Positions 34,363-42,845 of a stretch of DNA of 64,000 nucleotides are shown here, one piece after another. The position numbers were made by a program, and so were the translations under genes. The stretch spans positions 1 through 64,000 of the forward strand of contig NZ_AQQX01000009.1 in assembly GCF_000768315.1 (NCBI RefSeq), given 5' to 3'. Each line of letters opens with the position of its first letter. Positions within the stretch are counted from its first letter, which is position 1. Origin of the DNA: Pseudooceanicola atlanticus (lineage in GTDB: Bacteria; Pseudomonadota; Alphaproteobacteria; Rhodobacterales; Rhodobacteraceae). A model generated the notes under the pieces. The model saw only the letters and a list, made by a program, of their open reading frames with translations, was not told where the DNA came from and ran no database searches.

Positions 34363-34441
34363 GCTATCCTTCTTAACGAAACATTGCGGGGTCTGACGCC
34401 TAAAGTCAACCCACAGGAAGCAGCGAAACGAGGTGCGGGGC

Positions 34442-35242
34442 ATGCCAAAGATATCATCTGAAAAAACCGAGGGAGTTCAGAGTGTTGTGCTGGCCCTGTC
34501 GATTCTGGAGACGTTGGGACGCGCGCGCAGTCACCTTGGCGTGACCGCCCTGGCCGAGTCGCTGGGCACCACCAAGAGCCGGATCCACCGCCACCTGCAG
34601 ACCCTGGTCCAGCAGGGCTATATCGTTCAGTCGCCCACGACCGAACGCTACCGACTGGGATCGCGCCTGATCGAGCTGGGCAACGCGGCAGCGAATGCGT
34701 CGGACATCGCCACCGTTGCGGCGCAGCCTATGCGCGAGTTGCGCGACGCGCTGGAACAGGCGGTGATCCTGGGACAGGTGGAAAACGACGGCATCCGCAT
34801 CCTGACCACCCTCGGCGGTACCATGTCGGTCGAGGTCGGCGTGCGCCCCGGGTCGATCCTGGGCTTCAACACCTCGGCCCAGGGCAAGATCGCCCTGACC
34901 TACATGGACGAGGTCGCACGGGAACGGATCCTGGCGCGCCCCCTGACCGGCGAGACGATGCATTCGATCACCGATCTCGACGTGCTGCGCGGCCATCTGG
35001 ACGACGTGCGCGACCGCGGCTGGGCGGATGCCCCGAACGAGGCGGCGACCGGGCTGAACGCCCTGTCCTTCCCCCTGCTCGGCCCGAACGGAGAGCTGGC
35101 GGGCACGCTGGCCATCGTCAGCCTGACGCAATATATCGGCTCGCCCCCGTCGCAGGAGCAGATCCGGGGCGTCGGCCAGGCGGCCGAAGAGATCTCCCGC
35201 GCGCTTGGATATAACGGCGCGCTGCCGGGCAGCTGGCGCTAG
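34442..35242 (+). CDS. IclR-family transcriptional regulator
   Basis: A regulator of 266 residues. The N-terminal winged helix (SVVLALSILETLG, LGVTALAESLGTTKSRIHRHLQTLVQQGYI) covers residues 12-70. The IclR effector domain follows (GSRLIELGNAA, LGQVENDGIRILTTLGG, GSILGFNTSAQGKIALTYM, NEAATGLNALSFPLLGPNGELAGTLAIV). I chose ATG 34442, 9 bp inside the longer frame that begins with GTG. It diverges from the eight-gene catabolic operon, and the same candidate operator also precedes the hydrolase gene at 35304. It probably senses the substrate or an early intermediate. Confidence 0.9.
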   Translation: MPKISSEKTEGVQSVVLALSILETLGRARSHLGVTALAESLGTTKSRIHRHLQTLVQQGYIVQSPTTERYRLGSRLIELGNAAANASDIATVAAQPMRELRDALEQAVILGQVENDGIRILTTLGGTMSVEVGVRPGSILGFNTSAQGKIALTYMDEVARERILARPLTGETMHSITDLDVLRGHLDDVRDRGWADAPNEAATGLNALSFPLLGPNGELAGTLAIVSLTQYIGSPPSQEQIRGVGQAAEEISRALGYNGALPGSWR

Positions 35243-35303
35243 GCCCCCGCCCGGCGCCCGGCCCGGCCGCCCTTCAGGGGCGATGCCGGGCGCTATCGGG
35301 GTT

Positions 35304-36224
35304 TCAGCCCGCCAGGCCAATCACGTTGCCCGCATTGGTCGCGAACATCGCATGGGTCTGTTCGTCGGAATAGCCCAGGGCGATGCAGGTCGCAACGCCG
35401 CGCCGGATGCCTTCCAGCGGGGTCAGCGTGCCAACCTGGCCCAGGTCGGAACACAGGATCGTCTTGTCCGCGCCGACGATGTCGATGAATTCGCGCAGCT
35501 CCTCGTTGGTCCGGTTGCGGAACTTCGACCCTTCGATGAAGAAGCCCAGCGAGTGTTCCACATAGGCGCCCATGGCGGCGATTTCCTTGGTATCCTCGAA
35601 ATTCGCGCCGACGATGTCCTCGGGATGGGTGAAGATCAGCCGTTCGACGCCACGCTTGCGCGCCTCTTCGAACACGATCTTGGTTTCCGAGACATGCACG
35701 TGACCACTGGCCAGGGCCATGCCGGTCTTGGCCAGCACATCCAGCACATCCAGCACTTCGGGCCGCAGCTTGCCATCCTCGAACAGCGGCACGGCAGAGG
35801 CCGGACGGATTTTCTGGGTGGAGGCGGGATGCGCCCAGCCGGAGGTCTTTTCCCATTCCAGGTGGTTTTCCGCGGCCAGCGTCGGCAGCCAGCAGATCCG
35901 CCCGTCCATCGCCGCGGTATGTTCGACCGCGTAGGGGTTGAAGCCGCCCACGACGTTGTTGAGCACGATCCCCGAGAACAGCTGTGTCGACAGCTGGGGA
36001 TGATGGTCGCGGATCAGCTTGGCGCACATGACGCCGGAATAATCGTGGTCCTTGGTCACGACGGCGGCAAAGCCCGCATCGGAATAGACCTGGGCCAGGT
36101 CGAGGTGATCGATGGCACGCGGCGCGATCGAGGGTCCGCTATGTACATGCGGGTCCACCGCGCCTTTGAGGATCTCGCTGATCCTGTCGGCCTCGTCACG
36201 TTCGATCGCTTCGATTTCGGTCAT
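35304..36224 (-). CDS. DUF6282-like metal-dependent hydrolase
   Basis: A soluble 306-residue protein of the amidohydrolase/PHP-like fold. Likely metal ligands are in GAVDPHVHSGPS (about residue 21), VTKDHDYSGV (about 56), ASGHVHVSE (about 171), LIFTHPED (about 197) and CSDLGQ (about 258). The sequence resembles DUF6282 proteins, for which I know no settled reaction. It stands alone on the - strand, 61 bp from the IclR stop, with its own promoter and the IclR-type dyad upstream, so it is likely part of the same pathway: hydrolysis of a lactone, amide or ring before or after transport. Confidence 0.75.
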   Translation of the reverse strand: MTEIEAIERDEADRISEILKGAVDPHVHSGPSIAPRAIDHLDLAQVYSDAGFAAVVTKDHDYSGVMCAKLIRDHHPQLSTQLFSGIVLNNVVGGFNPYAVEHTAAMDGRICWLPTLAAENHLEWEKTSGWAHPASTQKIRPASAVPLFEDGKLRPEVLDVLDVLAKTGMALASGHVHVSETKIVFEEARKRGVERLIFTHPEDIVGANFEDTKEIAAMGAYVEHSLGFFIEGSKFRNRTNEELREFIDIVGADKTILCSDLGQVGTLTPLEGIRRGVATCIALGYSDEQTHAMFATNAGNVIGLAG

Positions 36225-36282
36225 GGGGTCTCCTCCGGGGTTTGGTTCGGTCCATGATCGATGTTACGCAGTACGGATCATG

Positions 36283-36299
36283 GTTTCGCTTATCGGAAC
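36283..36299. promoter_or_regulatory. candidate IclR-family operator upstream of hydrolase gene
   Basis: GTTTCGCTTATCGGAAC is a dyad with one mismatch in its six-base arms. Its reverse complement shares 12 of 17 bases with the dyad at 34346-34362. It lies just downstream of the predicted -10 box, where binding would block transcription. Confidence 0.6.
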
Positions 36300-36307
36300 A
36301 CGCATTC

Positions 36308-36336
36308 TAGATATTTTTGCGGAGGCGGGCTGTCAA
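36308..36336 (-). promoter_or_regulatory. sigma-70-type promoter of the hydrolase gene
   Basis: A consensus -35 box TTGACA (36331-36336 read on the - strand) is followed by a 17-bp spacer and a weak -10 box TATCTA. The predicted start near position 36300 falls on the IclR-type dyad. Confidence 0.4.
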
Positions 36337-36431
36337 GTGGGCGTCGCCGGACGGGGGATGTGGTGGGCGGGTCGCGTGGAAACGGCGTGATCCCCGGCTT
36401 ATCCGGGCTGTTTCGTCGTTCGTGGAGGAGA

Positions 36432-36495
36432 GGGCAGCGCCGTCCCGCGGGGTGACGCAATAGCGCCGCCCCATGGGGGCGGGACGGCGCTGCCC
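36432..36495. repeat. 17-bp perfect inverted repeat
   Basis: GGGCAGCGCCGTCCCGC at 36432-36448 is repeated exactly in inverse orientation at 36479-36495, with a 30-nt loop that can itself pair (GGGG/CCCC). There is no T run. It may be a factor-independent stop or mRNA-protecting structure for the operon to its right, or a mobile intergenic repeat. Confidence 0.7.
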
Positions 36496-36552
36496 GGCGT
36501 GCCGCCGGGCGGGTGTTCATGTTCAGAGCGCTGCGCGGTATGGACCGGGCAT

Positions 36553-36569
36553 TTTGATTTTAAATCAAA
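36553..36569. promoter_or_regulatory. AT-rich palindrome
   Basis: TTTGATTT-T-AAATCAAA is a perfect 17-bp palindrome in otherwise GC-rich DNA. Both flanking genes have other candidate signals, so its target is unclear. Confidence 0.35.
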
Positions 36570-36652
36570 TAATTACGCGCCACGGCATTTGACCGGGCGC
36601 GCGCGGGATCGAACGATGTGTCAGAGGAAATCCGGCCTCGATTCAGGCCGTG

Positions 36653-36682
36653 GCCCCGCCGGGCGAACCGGCGGAGCGGGGC
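36653..36682 (-). terminator. GC hairpin after enoyl-CoA hydratase gene
   Basis: A 7-bp stem GCCCCGC / GCGGGGC with further internal pairing starts 6 bp after the stop. It lacks a T run, so it is a weak terminator candidate. Confidence 0.3.
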
Positions 36683-36688
36683 GGCGCC

Positions 36689-37459
36689 TCAGCGGTTTTT
36701 CCACTGGGGCGCGCGTTTCTCGACGAAGGCGTTGACGCCTTCGCTGAAGTCTTCGGTCAGGCGCAGTTCGTTCATGACGTGGCGCGAATAGAGCAGGCTG
36801 ACCTTCAGGTTCTCCATGTCGTCCATCATGTTCAGAACCCGCTTGGTCGCCTTGACCGAGGAGGGCGAGACGGAGGCGATTTCCTGCGCCTTGGCCATCG
36901 CGACCTCCATCAGGTCGGCCGCCGGCACGACCTCGTTGACGAAGCCCAGTTCCTTGCCTTCGGCCGCCTGGACATGGCGGCCGGTCAGCATGATCTCGAC
37001 CGCAGGCTTGCGACCGATCTGGCGGCTGAGGCGCTGCACCCCGGAGGCGGCGGCGAAGAGCCCGACCTTGACCTCCGGCAGGGCGAACTTGGCAGTGTCG
37101 GCCGACAGGATGATGTCGCAGGACAGCGCGGTTTCGAATCCGCCGCCCATGGCAAACCCGTTGACCGCGGCGATGATCGGCTTTTCCATGTCATAGCGCA
37201 TCGACAGCCCGGCAAACCCGGTCGGGGGCGGCGTGCCCTTGCCACCCTGGGCGGTGTATTTCAGGTCGTTCCCGGCCGAGAACGCCTTGTCCCCTGCCCC
37301 GGTCAGCACCGCGACCCAGAGGTCGGGATCGGCGGCGAAATCCTCCCAGACCTGGTGCATCTCGTTGTGCATGGGAGCGTGCATGGCGTTGTAGACCTCA
37401 GGCCGGTTCATTGTGACCAGCAGGACGTTGCCGCGTTTTTCGGTTGTGACGAATTCCAT
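36689..37459 (-). CDS. enoyl-CoA hydratase/isomerase family protein
   Basis: A cytoplasmic crotonase-fold enzyme of 256 residues. It has NRPEVYNAM (about residue 18), the first oxyanion loop KAFSAGNDLKY (about 58) and the second GFAMGGGFETALSCDIILS (about 101-119). FALPEVKVGLF follows at about 126. The catalytic Glu of true hydratases is present in GGGFE and PEVKVG regions. It lies 3 bp after the dehydrogenase gene and ends near hairpins. With its neighbour it provides hydration and oxidation of a short enoyl-CoA in beta-oxidation-like breakdown. Confidence 0.9.
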   Translation of the reverse strand: MEFVTTEKRGNVLLVTMNRPEVYNAMHAPMHNEMHQVWEDFAADPDLWVAVLTGAGDKAFSAGNDLKYTAQGGKGTPPPTGFAGLSMRYDMEKPIIAAVNGFAMGGGFETALSCDIILSADTAKFALPEVKVGLFAAASGVQRLSRQIGRKPAVEIMLTGRHVQAAEGKELGFVNEVVPAADLMEVAMAKAQEIASVSPSSVKATKRVLNMMDDMENLKVSLLYSRHVMNELRLTEDFSEGVNAFVEKRAPQWKNR

Positions 37460-37462
37460 GGC

Positions 37463-38767
37463 TCAGGCTCCTTTTCCGGTCTTCAGACCGCCAAGATCGA
37501 GGTCGGTGAAACGGCCGCCATCGCTGGCCAGCTTGCGCAGCGTGTCGGCGGGGGCGAAATCGGGGTCCTCGGCGCCCAGTTTCTCCATCCGGTCCAGCAC
37601 CGCCCGGGCGCCGACCATATCGCCGTAGAACATCGGCCCGCCCTTATCGACCGGCCAGCCGTAGCCGTTGAGCCAGATCACGTCGATATCGGAGGCGCGC
37701 TGCGCCTTGTTGTCCTCGAGGATCTTCACCCCCTCGTTGATCATCGGGAAGATGCAGGTCTCGATGATCTCGTCGCGGGTCATGGTAGAGGGTTCGGCCC
37801 CGGTGATGTCGCGGATCACCTGCGCGGTCACGTCCGAGGGCGTGCGGTTGCGCGCCTCGTCGTAATCGTAATACCCGGCGCCCGTTTTCTGGCCGCGGCG
37901 GTCCATCTCGCACAGGGCGTCGCGGATCGGGTTCTGGGTCTTGGCGCCCTTGGACCAGCCGATATCCAGACCGGCGAGGTCGGACATCTGGTAAGGCCCC
38001 ATCTTGAAGCCGAATTCATTGATCGCGGCGTCGATATCCCAGGGCATCACACCCTTGTAGAGCAGCTTGTTCGCCTGCATCTGGCGCTGGCGCAGGATGC
38101 GGTTGCCGACGAATCCGGGGCAGACCCCGACGAGCGCGGCGATCTTGTTAATCTTCTTCGCAATGTCCATCGAGGTGGCGACGACATCGTCAGCCGTGTC
38201 GTCGGCGCGCACGATTTCCAGCAATTTCATGACATTGGCCGGAGAGAAGAAGTGCAGCCCGATCACGTCCTTCGGCCGCTTCGTGGCCGAGGCGATCTCG
38301 TCGATATCGAGGCCGGAGGTGTTGGTGGCGAGGATCGCCCCCTGTTTCACGATCCGGTCGAGATTGCCGAAGATCTCTTTCTTGATCTCCATGTTCTCGA
38401 AGACGGCTTCGATCACGAGGTCACAATCGGCCAGGTCATCCATGTTCAGCGTGCCGGTCAGGCGGCCCATCCGCGCCTCGACCTCGTCCTGGGGAAAACG
38501 GCCCTTGTCGGCGCTGCGCTGGTAGTTCTTGCGCACCACACCGAGCCCGCGATCCAGGGCCTCCTGCCGGGTTTCGACGATGGTGACGGGGTATTCGGCG
38601 GTGGCGAAGTTCATGGCGATGCCGCCGCCCATCGTGCCGGCGCCGATGATACCGACCTTTCGGATCTCGCGCAGTTCGGTGCCCGGAGCGAGGCCCGGAA
38701 CCTCCCAGGCGAGTTTGCCTGCCGTGGCCACGTAATCGGACACGGCCTGTTGATTGGCGTCTGTCAT
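37463..38767 (-). CDS. 3-hydroxyacyl-CoA dehydrogenase
   Basis: A cytoplasmic NAD-dependent enzyme of 434 residues: nucleotide loop [19 protein letters not shown] (about residues 37-55), [17 protein letters not shown] (about 117), [12 protein letters not shown] (about 148) and the catalytic His in [18 protein letters not shown] (about 170). GFVGNRIL (about 215) completes the first dehydrogenase domain. The C-terminal third ([40 protein letters not shown]) is the second helical domain known from multifunctional FadB/FadJ proteins. Together with the adjacent hydratase it therefore looks like a split version of that fused enzyme. Confidence 0.92.
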   Translation of the reverse strand: MTDANQQAVSDYVATAGKLAWEVPGLAPGTELREIRKVGIIGAGTMGGGIAMNFATAEYPVTIVETRQEALDRGLGVVRKNYQRSADKGRFPQDEVEARMGRLTGTLNMDDLADCDLVIEAVFENMEIKKEIFGNLDRIVKQGAILATNTSGLDIDEIASATKRPKDVIGLHFFSPANVMKLLEIVRADDTADDVVATSMDIAKKINKIAALVGVCPGFVGNRILRQRQMQANKLLYKGVMPWDIDAAINEFGFKMGPYQMSDLAGLDIGWSKGAKTQNPIRDALCEMDRRGQKTGAGYYDYDEARNRTPSDVTAQVIRDITGAEPSTMTRDEIIETCIFPMINEGVKILEDNKAQRASDIDVIWLNGYGWPVDKGGPMFYGDMVGARAVLDRMEKLGAEDPDFAPADTLRKLASDGGRFTDLDLGGLKTGKGA

Positions 38768-38929
38768 TTCGGATTCTCCCCCCTCTTTGACATGGACGTG
38801 ATCAGGTTATCCGATCCGACGCCCGATACCAGACCGAACGTTCAAATCGTTTGCCTGACGGTTATCAGTATTACTGACGCGAGGGAAGCGGGGCGCGCGA
38901 TCGGCGGATTGTCGGGGGAAACGGGGGGA

Positions 38930-39883
38930 TCAGGCGGCCAGGTCGGTGCGGCGCGCGGCCCAGGCGGCATCCGCCAGGGCAGTGGGATCATCGGCCCCGA
39001 GCGTGGCAAAGGCCAGCGCGGCCGTGCCGGTGACGATGGCCTGCGCGAAGGGGTCATCGAGTTGCCCGCGCCACAGCGCCGGCACCGCGTCGCGGGTCAT
39101 GGCGTCATCGGCCAGCCGCCGGGTTTCGTCGATCAGGGCGGGGTGGACCTCGTCCCAGAAGACGCCGTCGCGGCGGCCGAACCCGGCCATCGCCTTGCTG
39201 GGGTGGCGTTCGAATTCACCGCCGCCGCCCTTGATGACGGTCAGGTTGCGCAGGTCCAGAAGCTCTGCCGCGTCGGCCTGGAGCAGCCGGTAGGAGGGGT
39301 GGAAGACCCCCTGCACGCTGGCCCCGGCGCGGGCGGGGTTCAGCATCCGGCAGACCGTGTTCACGCAGGACCGAAGGCCGAGCACGTCGCGCAGCGTCAG
39401 CAAATCGAACAGCGCGGGGTGCATGTCTTCCAGCGGCAGGTAGGCGATGTTCCGGCGGTCCAGCGCCTCGCCCGCCGTATCGGGGGTGACCACGGGAATG
39501 CCCAGATCGCCCAGCCCGTCGCGGATCGCCGTATCGGCGCCATTCCAGCCATGCAGCAGCACGCGGTAACCCTGATCGGCGACCAGTAGCGCAGACAGCA
39601 GGAACCAAGGCAGGCCGCGGGTGCGCCCGGCAGCGTAGCAGGGCCAGTCGAGATCGGGCGCCGCGGTTTCGGGCAGATCGGCACGGGCGGCTTCGGCAAA
39701 GCCCGCGATCTCCTCGGCGATCTCGCCCTTCATCCGCATCAGCATGAGGATCGCGCCCACGGCCTGCGGGGCGGCATCGGGGCGCAGCATCAGCGTCATG
39801 GCCTCGCGCGCCTCGTCCTGGGTGAAGGATCGGGCCCGGCCCTGCCCGCGCCCGAGGATGCGGACGTAAGCGGCCAGGCTCAT
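38930..39883 (-). CDS. TrpD2/YbiB-like phosphoribosyltransferase-fold protein
   Basis: A 317-residue protein with the anthranilate phosphoribosyltransferase fold: an N-terminal helical domain (LTQDEAREAMTLML-like stretch at about residues 20-33, GAILMLMRMKGE at about 43) and a C-terminal alpha/beta domain. The glycine-rich TVIKGGGGEFERHPSKA (about 218) is like that of TrpD2. YbiB-type proteins have lost anthranilate synthesis and bind nucleic acid. The ATG overlaps the nasA stop (ATGA), so it is the last gene of the nitrate operon. This placement recurs in proteobacterial nas operons as far as I know, but its role there is unclear. Confidence 0.82.
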   Translation of the reverse strand: MSLAAYVRILGRGQGRARSFTQDEAREAMTLMLRPDAAPQAVGAILMLMRMKGEIAEEIAGFAEAARADLPETAAPDLDWPCYAAGRTRGLPWFLLSALLVADQGYRVLLHGWNGADTAIRDGLGDLGIPVVTPDTAGEALDRRNIAYLPLEDMHPALFDLLTLRDVLGLRSCVNTVCRMLNPARAGASVQGVFHPSYRLLQADAAELLDLRNLTVIKGGGGEFERHPSKAMAGFGRRDGVFWDEVHPALIDETRRLADDAMTRDAVPALWRGQLDDPFAQAIVTGTAALAFATLGADDPTALADAAWAARRTDLAA

Positions 39884-42513
39884 TCCGCGGCCTCGCGCAG
39901 CTTGGCCCGGGACAAGAGCGTCGCGATTTCGGGGCGGCAGGACCCGCAATTGGTCCCCGCCTGGAGCGCCGCGCCAACCTGGTCGACCGACACGAGCGCC
40001 TCGTCCTCGATCGCGGCCAGGATCGTGTTGACCCCGACATTGAAGCACGAGCAGATCACCGGCCCCGGATCGGGGCGGTCGCTGGGCGTGCGGCCGGTCA
40101 GGATGTCGGGGGCGTCGGTGCCCGGCACGGTGGCCAGGTAATCGCGCATGACCGCGACGGGTTCGTCCGCCACGAAGAGCGCGGCGAGAAGCCGATCCCC
40201 GTCCCGGAACGCGATCCGGGCCATGTTGCGCGACACGTCCGTCACCATCTGCACCTCTGCATCTGGCAGATCAAATAGCCTACGTGCCTCGGATTCCCAA
40301 TCGGAAACCGCATTCAGCCCCGCCATTTCCGCGCGATACCCGGTGCGGGTGCGGGCGCGGGCCCAGTATTCGGCGCGGGGCGCAAGCGTGCCTGACGAGA
40401 CCGCGAAGCCGTACCAGCGAGCCTTGAGCCGTTCGACCGCGACCACTCCGGCCTTGCTTTCGGGCTGGCCCGAGACCGGGTCGGTCACCGGCGCGACCAG
40501 CGCGTCGATCCGGGCCGAGGGCGCGGTTTCGCCGGTCCAGTGCATGGGGGCAAAGACATCGCCCGGCTGCATGTCGGCGGTGATCCGGGCGCGCAGGATC
40601 GACTGCTTTCCACCGGGGCTGCGGACACGGACCAGATCGGCCGGCTGCACCCCGAGGTCGGCGGCATCGTTCGGGTGCAGGTCGAGATAGGGTTCGGCCA
40701 GGTGGGCGGACAGGCGCGGCGACAGCGCGGTGCGGGTCATCGTGTGCCACTGGTCGCGGATCCGGCCGGTGTTGAAGCGGAACGGGTAGCGCGGGCCGGT
40801 CTTGGCGGCGGGCGCGCGGTAGGTCACGGGGATCATCCGCGCCTTGCCGTCGGGATGGTAGAACTGGCCATCCGCGAAGAACCGTCCGCCCTGCCGCGCG
40901 ACGGTGACGGGCCAGCGGGTGGGGCGCAGGGCGGCATAGCCGCGATCGTCCAGGGCGGCCCAGAGCGAGATGTCGAAATCCTTGCCGAACCGCCCGGCAA
41001 TGCCGGACAGCGCGGCGTATTCACGGAAGATCTCGGCCGGGGTTTCGTAATCGAAGGCCGCGTGCCAGCCCATGCGGCGCCCGACCTCGGCCAGTTGCTG
41101 CCAGTCGGGGCGCGCCTCGCCGGGGATCGGCAGGACCGGGCGCTGGCGGCTGATCGTGCGGTCGGAATTGGTGACGGTGCCGTCCTTTTCGCCCCAGGCG
41201 GCGGCGGGCAACAGCACGTCGGCCAGACGCGCGGTGTCGGTCTGGTCGGTGATGTCCGACACGACGGTGAAGTCGCAGCCGGCAATGGCGTCGCGCACGC
41301 GGTCGGCATCGGGCATCGACACGGCGGGATTGGTGTGGATGATCCACAGCGCCTTGATCTGCCCCTCGCCCACGGCACGGAACATGTCCACGGCCTTGAG
41401 GCCCGGCGCCTCGGGCATGGCAGGCGATTGCCAGAACTGGCGCACCGCTCCGCGATGTTCGGAATTTTCCAGATCGAGGTGACAGGCCAGCATGTTGGCC
41501 AGCCCGCCGACCTCGCGCCCACCCATGGCATTGGGCTGGCCGGTCACGCTGAACGGCCCCATGCCGGGGCGGCCGATACGGCCCGTGGCCAGGTGGCAAT
41601 TGAGGATCGCGTTGACCTTGTCGGCCCCGGCGGAGGATTGGTTCACCCCCTGGCTGAAGATCGTCACGACCTTTTCGTTGCGCATCCAGAGATCGCAGAA
41701 CCGCTCGACCAGATCGGCGTCGAGGCCGGTCGCCGCCACATCGTCGGCATAGGCGGCGCGCAGGGTGTCGTCGAAGCCATTCACCCGGGCCAGGAATTCC
41801 TTGTCGAGCGCGCCCCCTTCGTAAAGCCGCACCAGCAGCCGGTTGAACAGCGGCACGTCACCGCCGGCCTTCACGGGCAGGTGCATCTCGGCGGTGTCGC
41901 AGCTGGCGGTGCGGCGCGGGTCGATGACGACGATGCGCGTGCCACGGGCCTTCTGCGCGGCCAGGATGCGCTGGTAGAGCACCGGGTGACACCAGGCGAG
42001 GTTGGAACCGACCAGGACGATCACGTCGGCCTCTTCGAGGTCCTCGTAGGTGCCGGGCACGGTGTCGGTGCCGAAGGCGCGGCGGTGACCAGCCACGGTG
42101 GACGCCATGCAGAGCCTTGAATTCGTGTCGATATTCGCCGAACCGATGAAACCCTTCATCAGCTTGTTTGCGACGTAGTAATCCTCGGTCAGCAACTGGC
42201 CGGAGACATAGAAGGCGACGCTGTCGGGCCCGTGATCGGCGATGGTCTGGCGGAACCGGTCGGCGACGAGCGTCAGGGCGCTGTCCCAGCTGGCCTGCTG
42301 TCCGCCGATGCGGGGGGTCAGCAGGCGGTTGTCCAGCCCGACGGTTTCGGCCAGCGCCGATCCCTTGGAGCAGAGCCGCCCGCCATTGGCCGGGTGATCC
42401 GGGTCGCCCTTCACATCCAGCCCGCCATGGCCATCGGGGCGCAGGAGCACACCGCACCCCACCCCGCAATAGGGGCAGGTGGAGCAGGTCGTGGGCATCC
42501 CGGACCCGTCCAT
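39880..42513 (-). CDS. nasA: assimilatory nitrate reductase catalytic subunit
   Basis: A cytoplasmic molybdenum enzyme of 877 residues that reduces nitrate to nitrite. I chose ATG 42513 because it overlaps the nirD stop as ATGA. The N-terminal [4Fe-4S] ligands are Cys13, Cys16, Cys20 and Cys48. Molybdopterin-binding stretches follow (NIDTNSRLCMAS, GSNLAWCHPVLYQRI, VIDPRRTASCDTA, GMGPFSVTGQPNAMGGREVGG). The C-terminal 60 residues form a BFD-like [2Fe-2S] domain (VICSCFNVG and TNCGSCRPEI). No twin-arginine signal is present, as expected for Nas rather than Nap. No separate NADH- or ferredoxin-linked small subunit (NasC) is in the locus, so electrons probably come through the BFD domain from a shared donor. 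Confidence 0.95.
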   Translation of the reverse strand: MDGSGMPTTCSTCPYCGVGCGVLLRPDGHGGLDVKGDPDHPANGGRLCSKGSALAETVGLDNRLLTPRIGGQQASWDSALTLVADRFRQTIADHGPDSVAFYVSGQLLTEDYYVANKLMKGFIGSANIDTNSRLCMASTVAGHRRAFGTDTVPGTYEDLEEADVIVLVGSNLAWCHPVLYQRILAAQKARGTRIVVIDPRRTASCDTAEMHLPVKAGGDVPLFNRLLVRLYEGGALDKEFLARVNGFDDTLRAAYADDVAATGLDADLVERFCDLWMRNEKVVTIFSQGVNQSSAGADKVNAILNCHLATGRIGRPGMGPFSVTGQPNAMGGREVGGLANMLACHLDLENSEHRGAVRQFWQSPAMPEAPGLKAVDMFRAVGEGQIKALWIIHTNPAVSMPDADRVRDAIAGCDFTVVSDITDQTDTARLADVLLPAAAWGEKDGTVTNSDRTISRQRPVLPIPGEARPDWQQLAEVGRRMGWHAAFDYETPAEIFREYAALSGIAGRFGKDFDISLWAALDDRGYAALRPTRWPVTVARQGGRFFADGQFYHPDGKARMIPVTYRAPAAKTGPRYPFRFNTGRIRDQWHTMTRTALSPRLSAHLAEPYLDLHPNDAADLGVQPADLVRVRSPGGKQSILRARITADMQPGDVFAPMHWTGETAPSARIDALVAPVTDPVSGQPESKAGVVAVERLKARWYGFAVSSGTLAPRAEYWARARTRTGYRAEMAGLNAVSDWESEARRLFDLPDAEVQMVTDVSRNMARIAFRDGDRLLAALFVADEPVAVMRDYLATVPGTDAPDILTGRTPSDRPDPGPVICSCFNVGVNTILAAIEDEALVSVDQVGAALQAGTNCGSCRPEIATLLSRAKLREAAE

Positions 42514-42845
42514 CACGCGGCGTGCCTTCTGGTCAGGGCGGTGCCGTCGATCAGGATGCGACCGTTTTCGACGCGGACCGGGTAGGTGTCGACTCGGCCC
42601 TCGTCGGCGCCCTGGGCCTCGCCGGTTTCCAGCGAGAACACCCAATTGTGCAGCGGGCAGGTCACCTTGCGGTCATGCACGATCCCGTCCGACAGGGGGC
42701 CGCCCTTGTGGGGGCAACGGTCCGACAGGGCATAGGCCTCGTCCTCGGTCGGGCGGAAGACGGCGACACAGCCCGCGGCGGTCTTGAGCACGCGGGCCCC
42801 GCGCAGGGGAATGTCGTCGATGGCGGCGATATCGATCCAGCTCAT
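42513..42845 (-). CDS. nirD: nitrite reductase small subunit, Rieske type
   Basis: A cytoplasmic protein of 110 residues with a complete Rieske site: Cys44-x-His46 in RCPHKGG and Cys63-x2-His66 in TCPLHNW. Many enteric NirD proteins lack these ligands; here they are intact, like NasG-type proteins of alphaproteobacteria. It overlaps nirB (ATGA at 42842-42845) and nasA (ATGA at 42513), so the subunits are made together. The likely role is electron transfer within the nitrite (and perhaps nitrate) reductase complex. Confidence 0.92.
   Translation of the reverse strand: MSWIDIAAIDDIPLRGARVLKTAAGCVAVFRPTEDEAYALSDRCPHKGGPLSDGIVHDRKVTCPLHNWVFSLETGEAQGADEGRVDTYPVRVENGRILIDGTALTRRHAA

Larger units (their letters stand above)
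36225..36688. other. 464-bp intergenic region with promoter, operator and hairpins
   Basis: I see no gene. From left to right it holds the IclR-type dyad and promoter of the hydrolase gene, a 17-bp GC inverted repeat (36432-36495), an AT-rich 17-bp palindrome (36553-36569) and GC hairpins next to the enoyl-CoA hydratase stop (36653-36682). The sequence next to the large repeat resembles the repeat-like GGAGGAGAGGG string near 48615. Confidence 0.6.

Noticed and set aside
31517-34396. Long open frame on the + strand (959 codons)
   Set aside because: It mirrors the TRAP, cupin and aldolase genes, which have clear motifs and ribosome sites on the other strand.
36553-36569. FNR-type site TTGAT-N-ATCAA
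   Set aside because: The half-sites are separated by 5 bp rather than the required 4, and neighbouring genes are not of an anaerobic type.
36650-39589. Very long open frame on the + strand (979 codons)
   Set aside because: It is antisense to hydratase, dehydrogenase and trpD2-like genes; its composition is that of a GC-rich mirror frame with no family motif.
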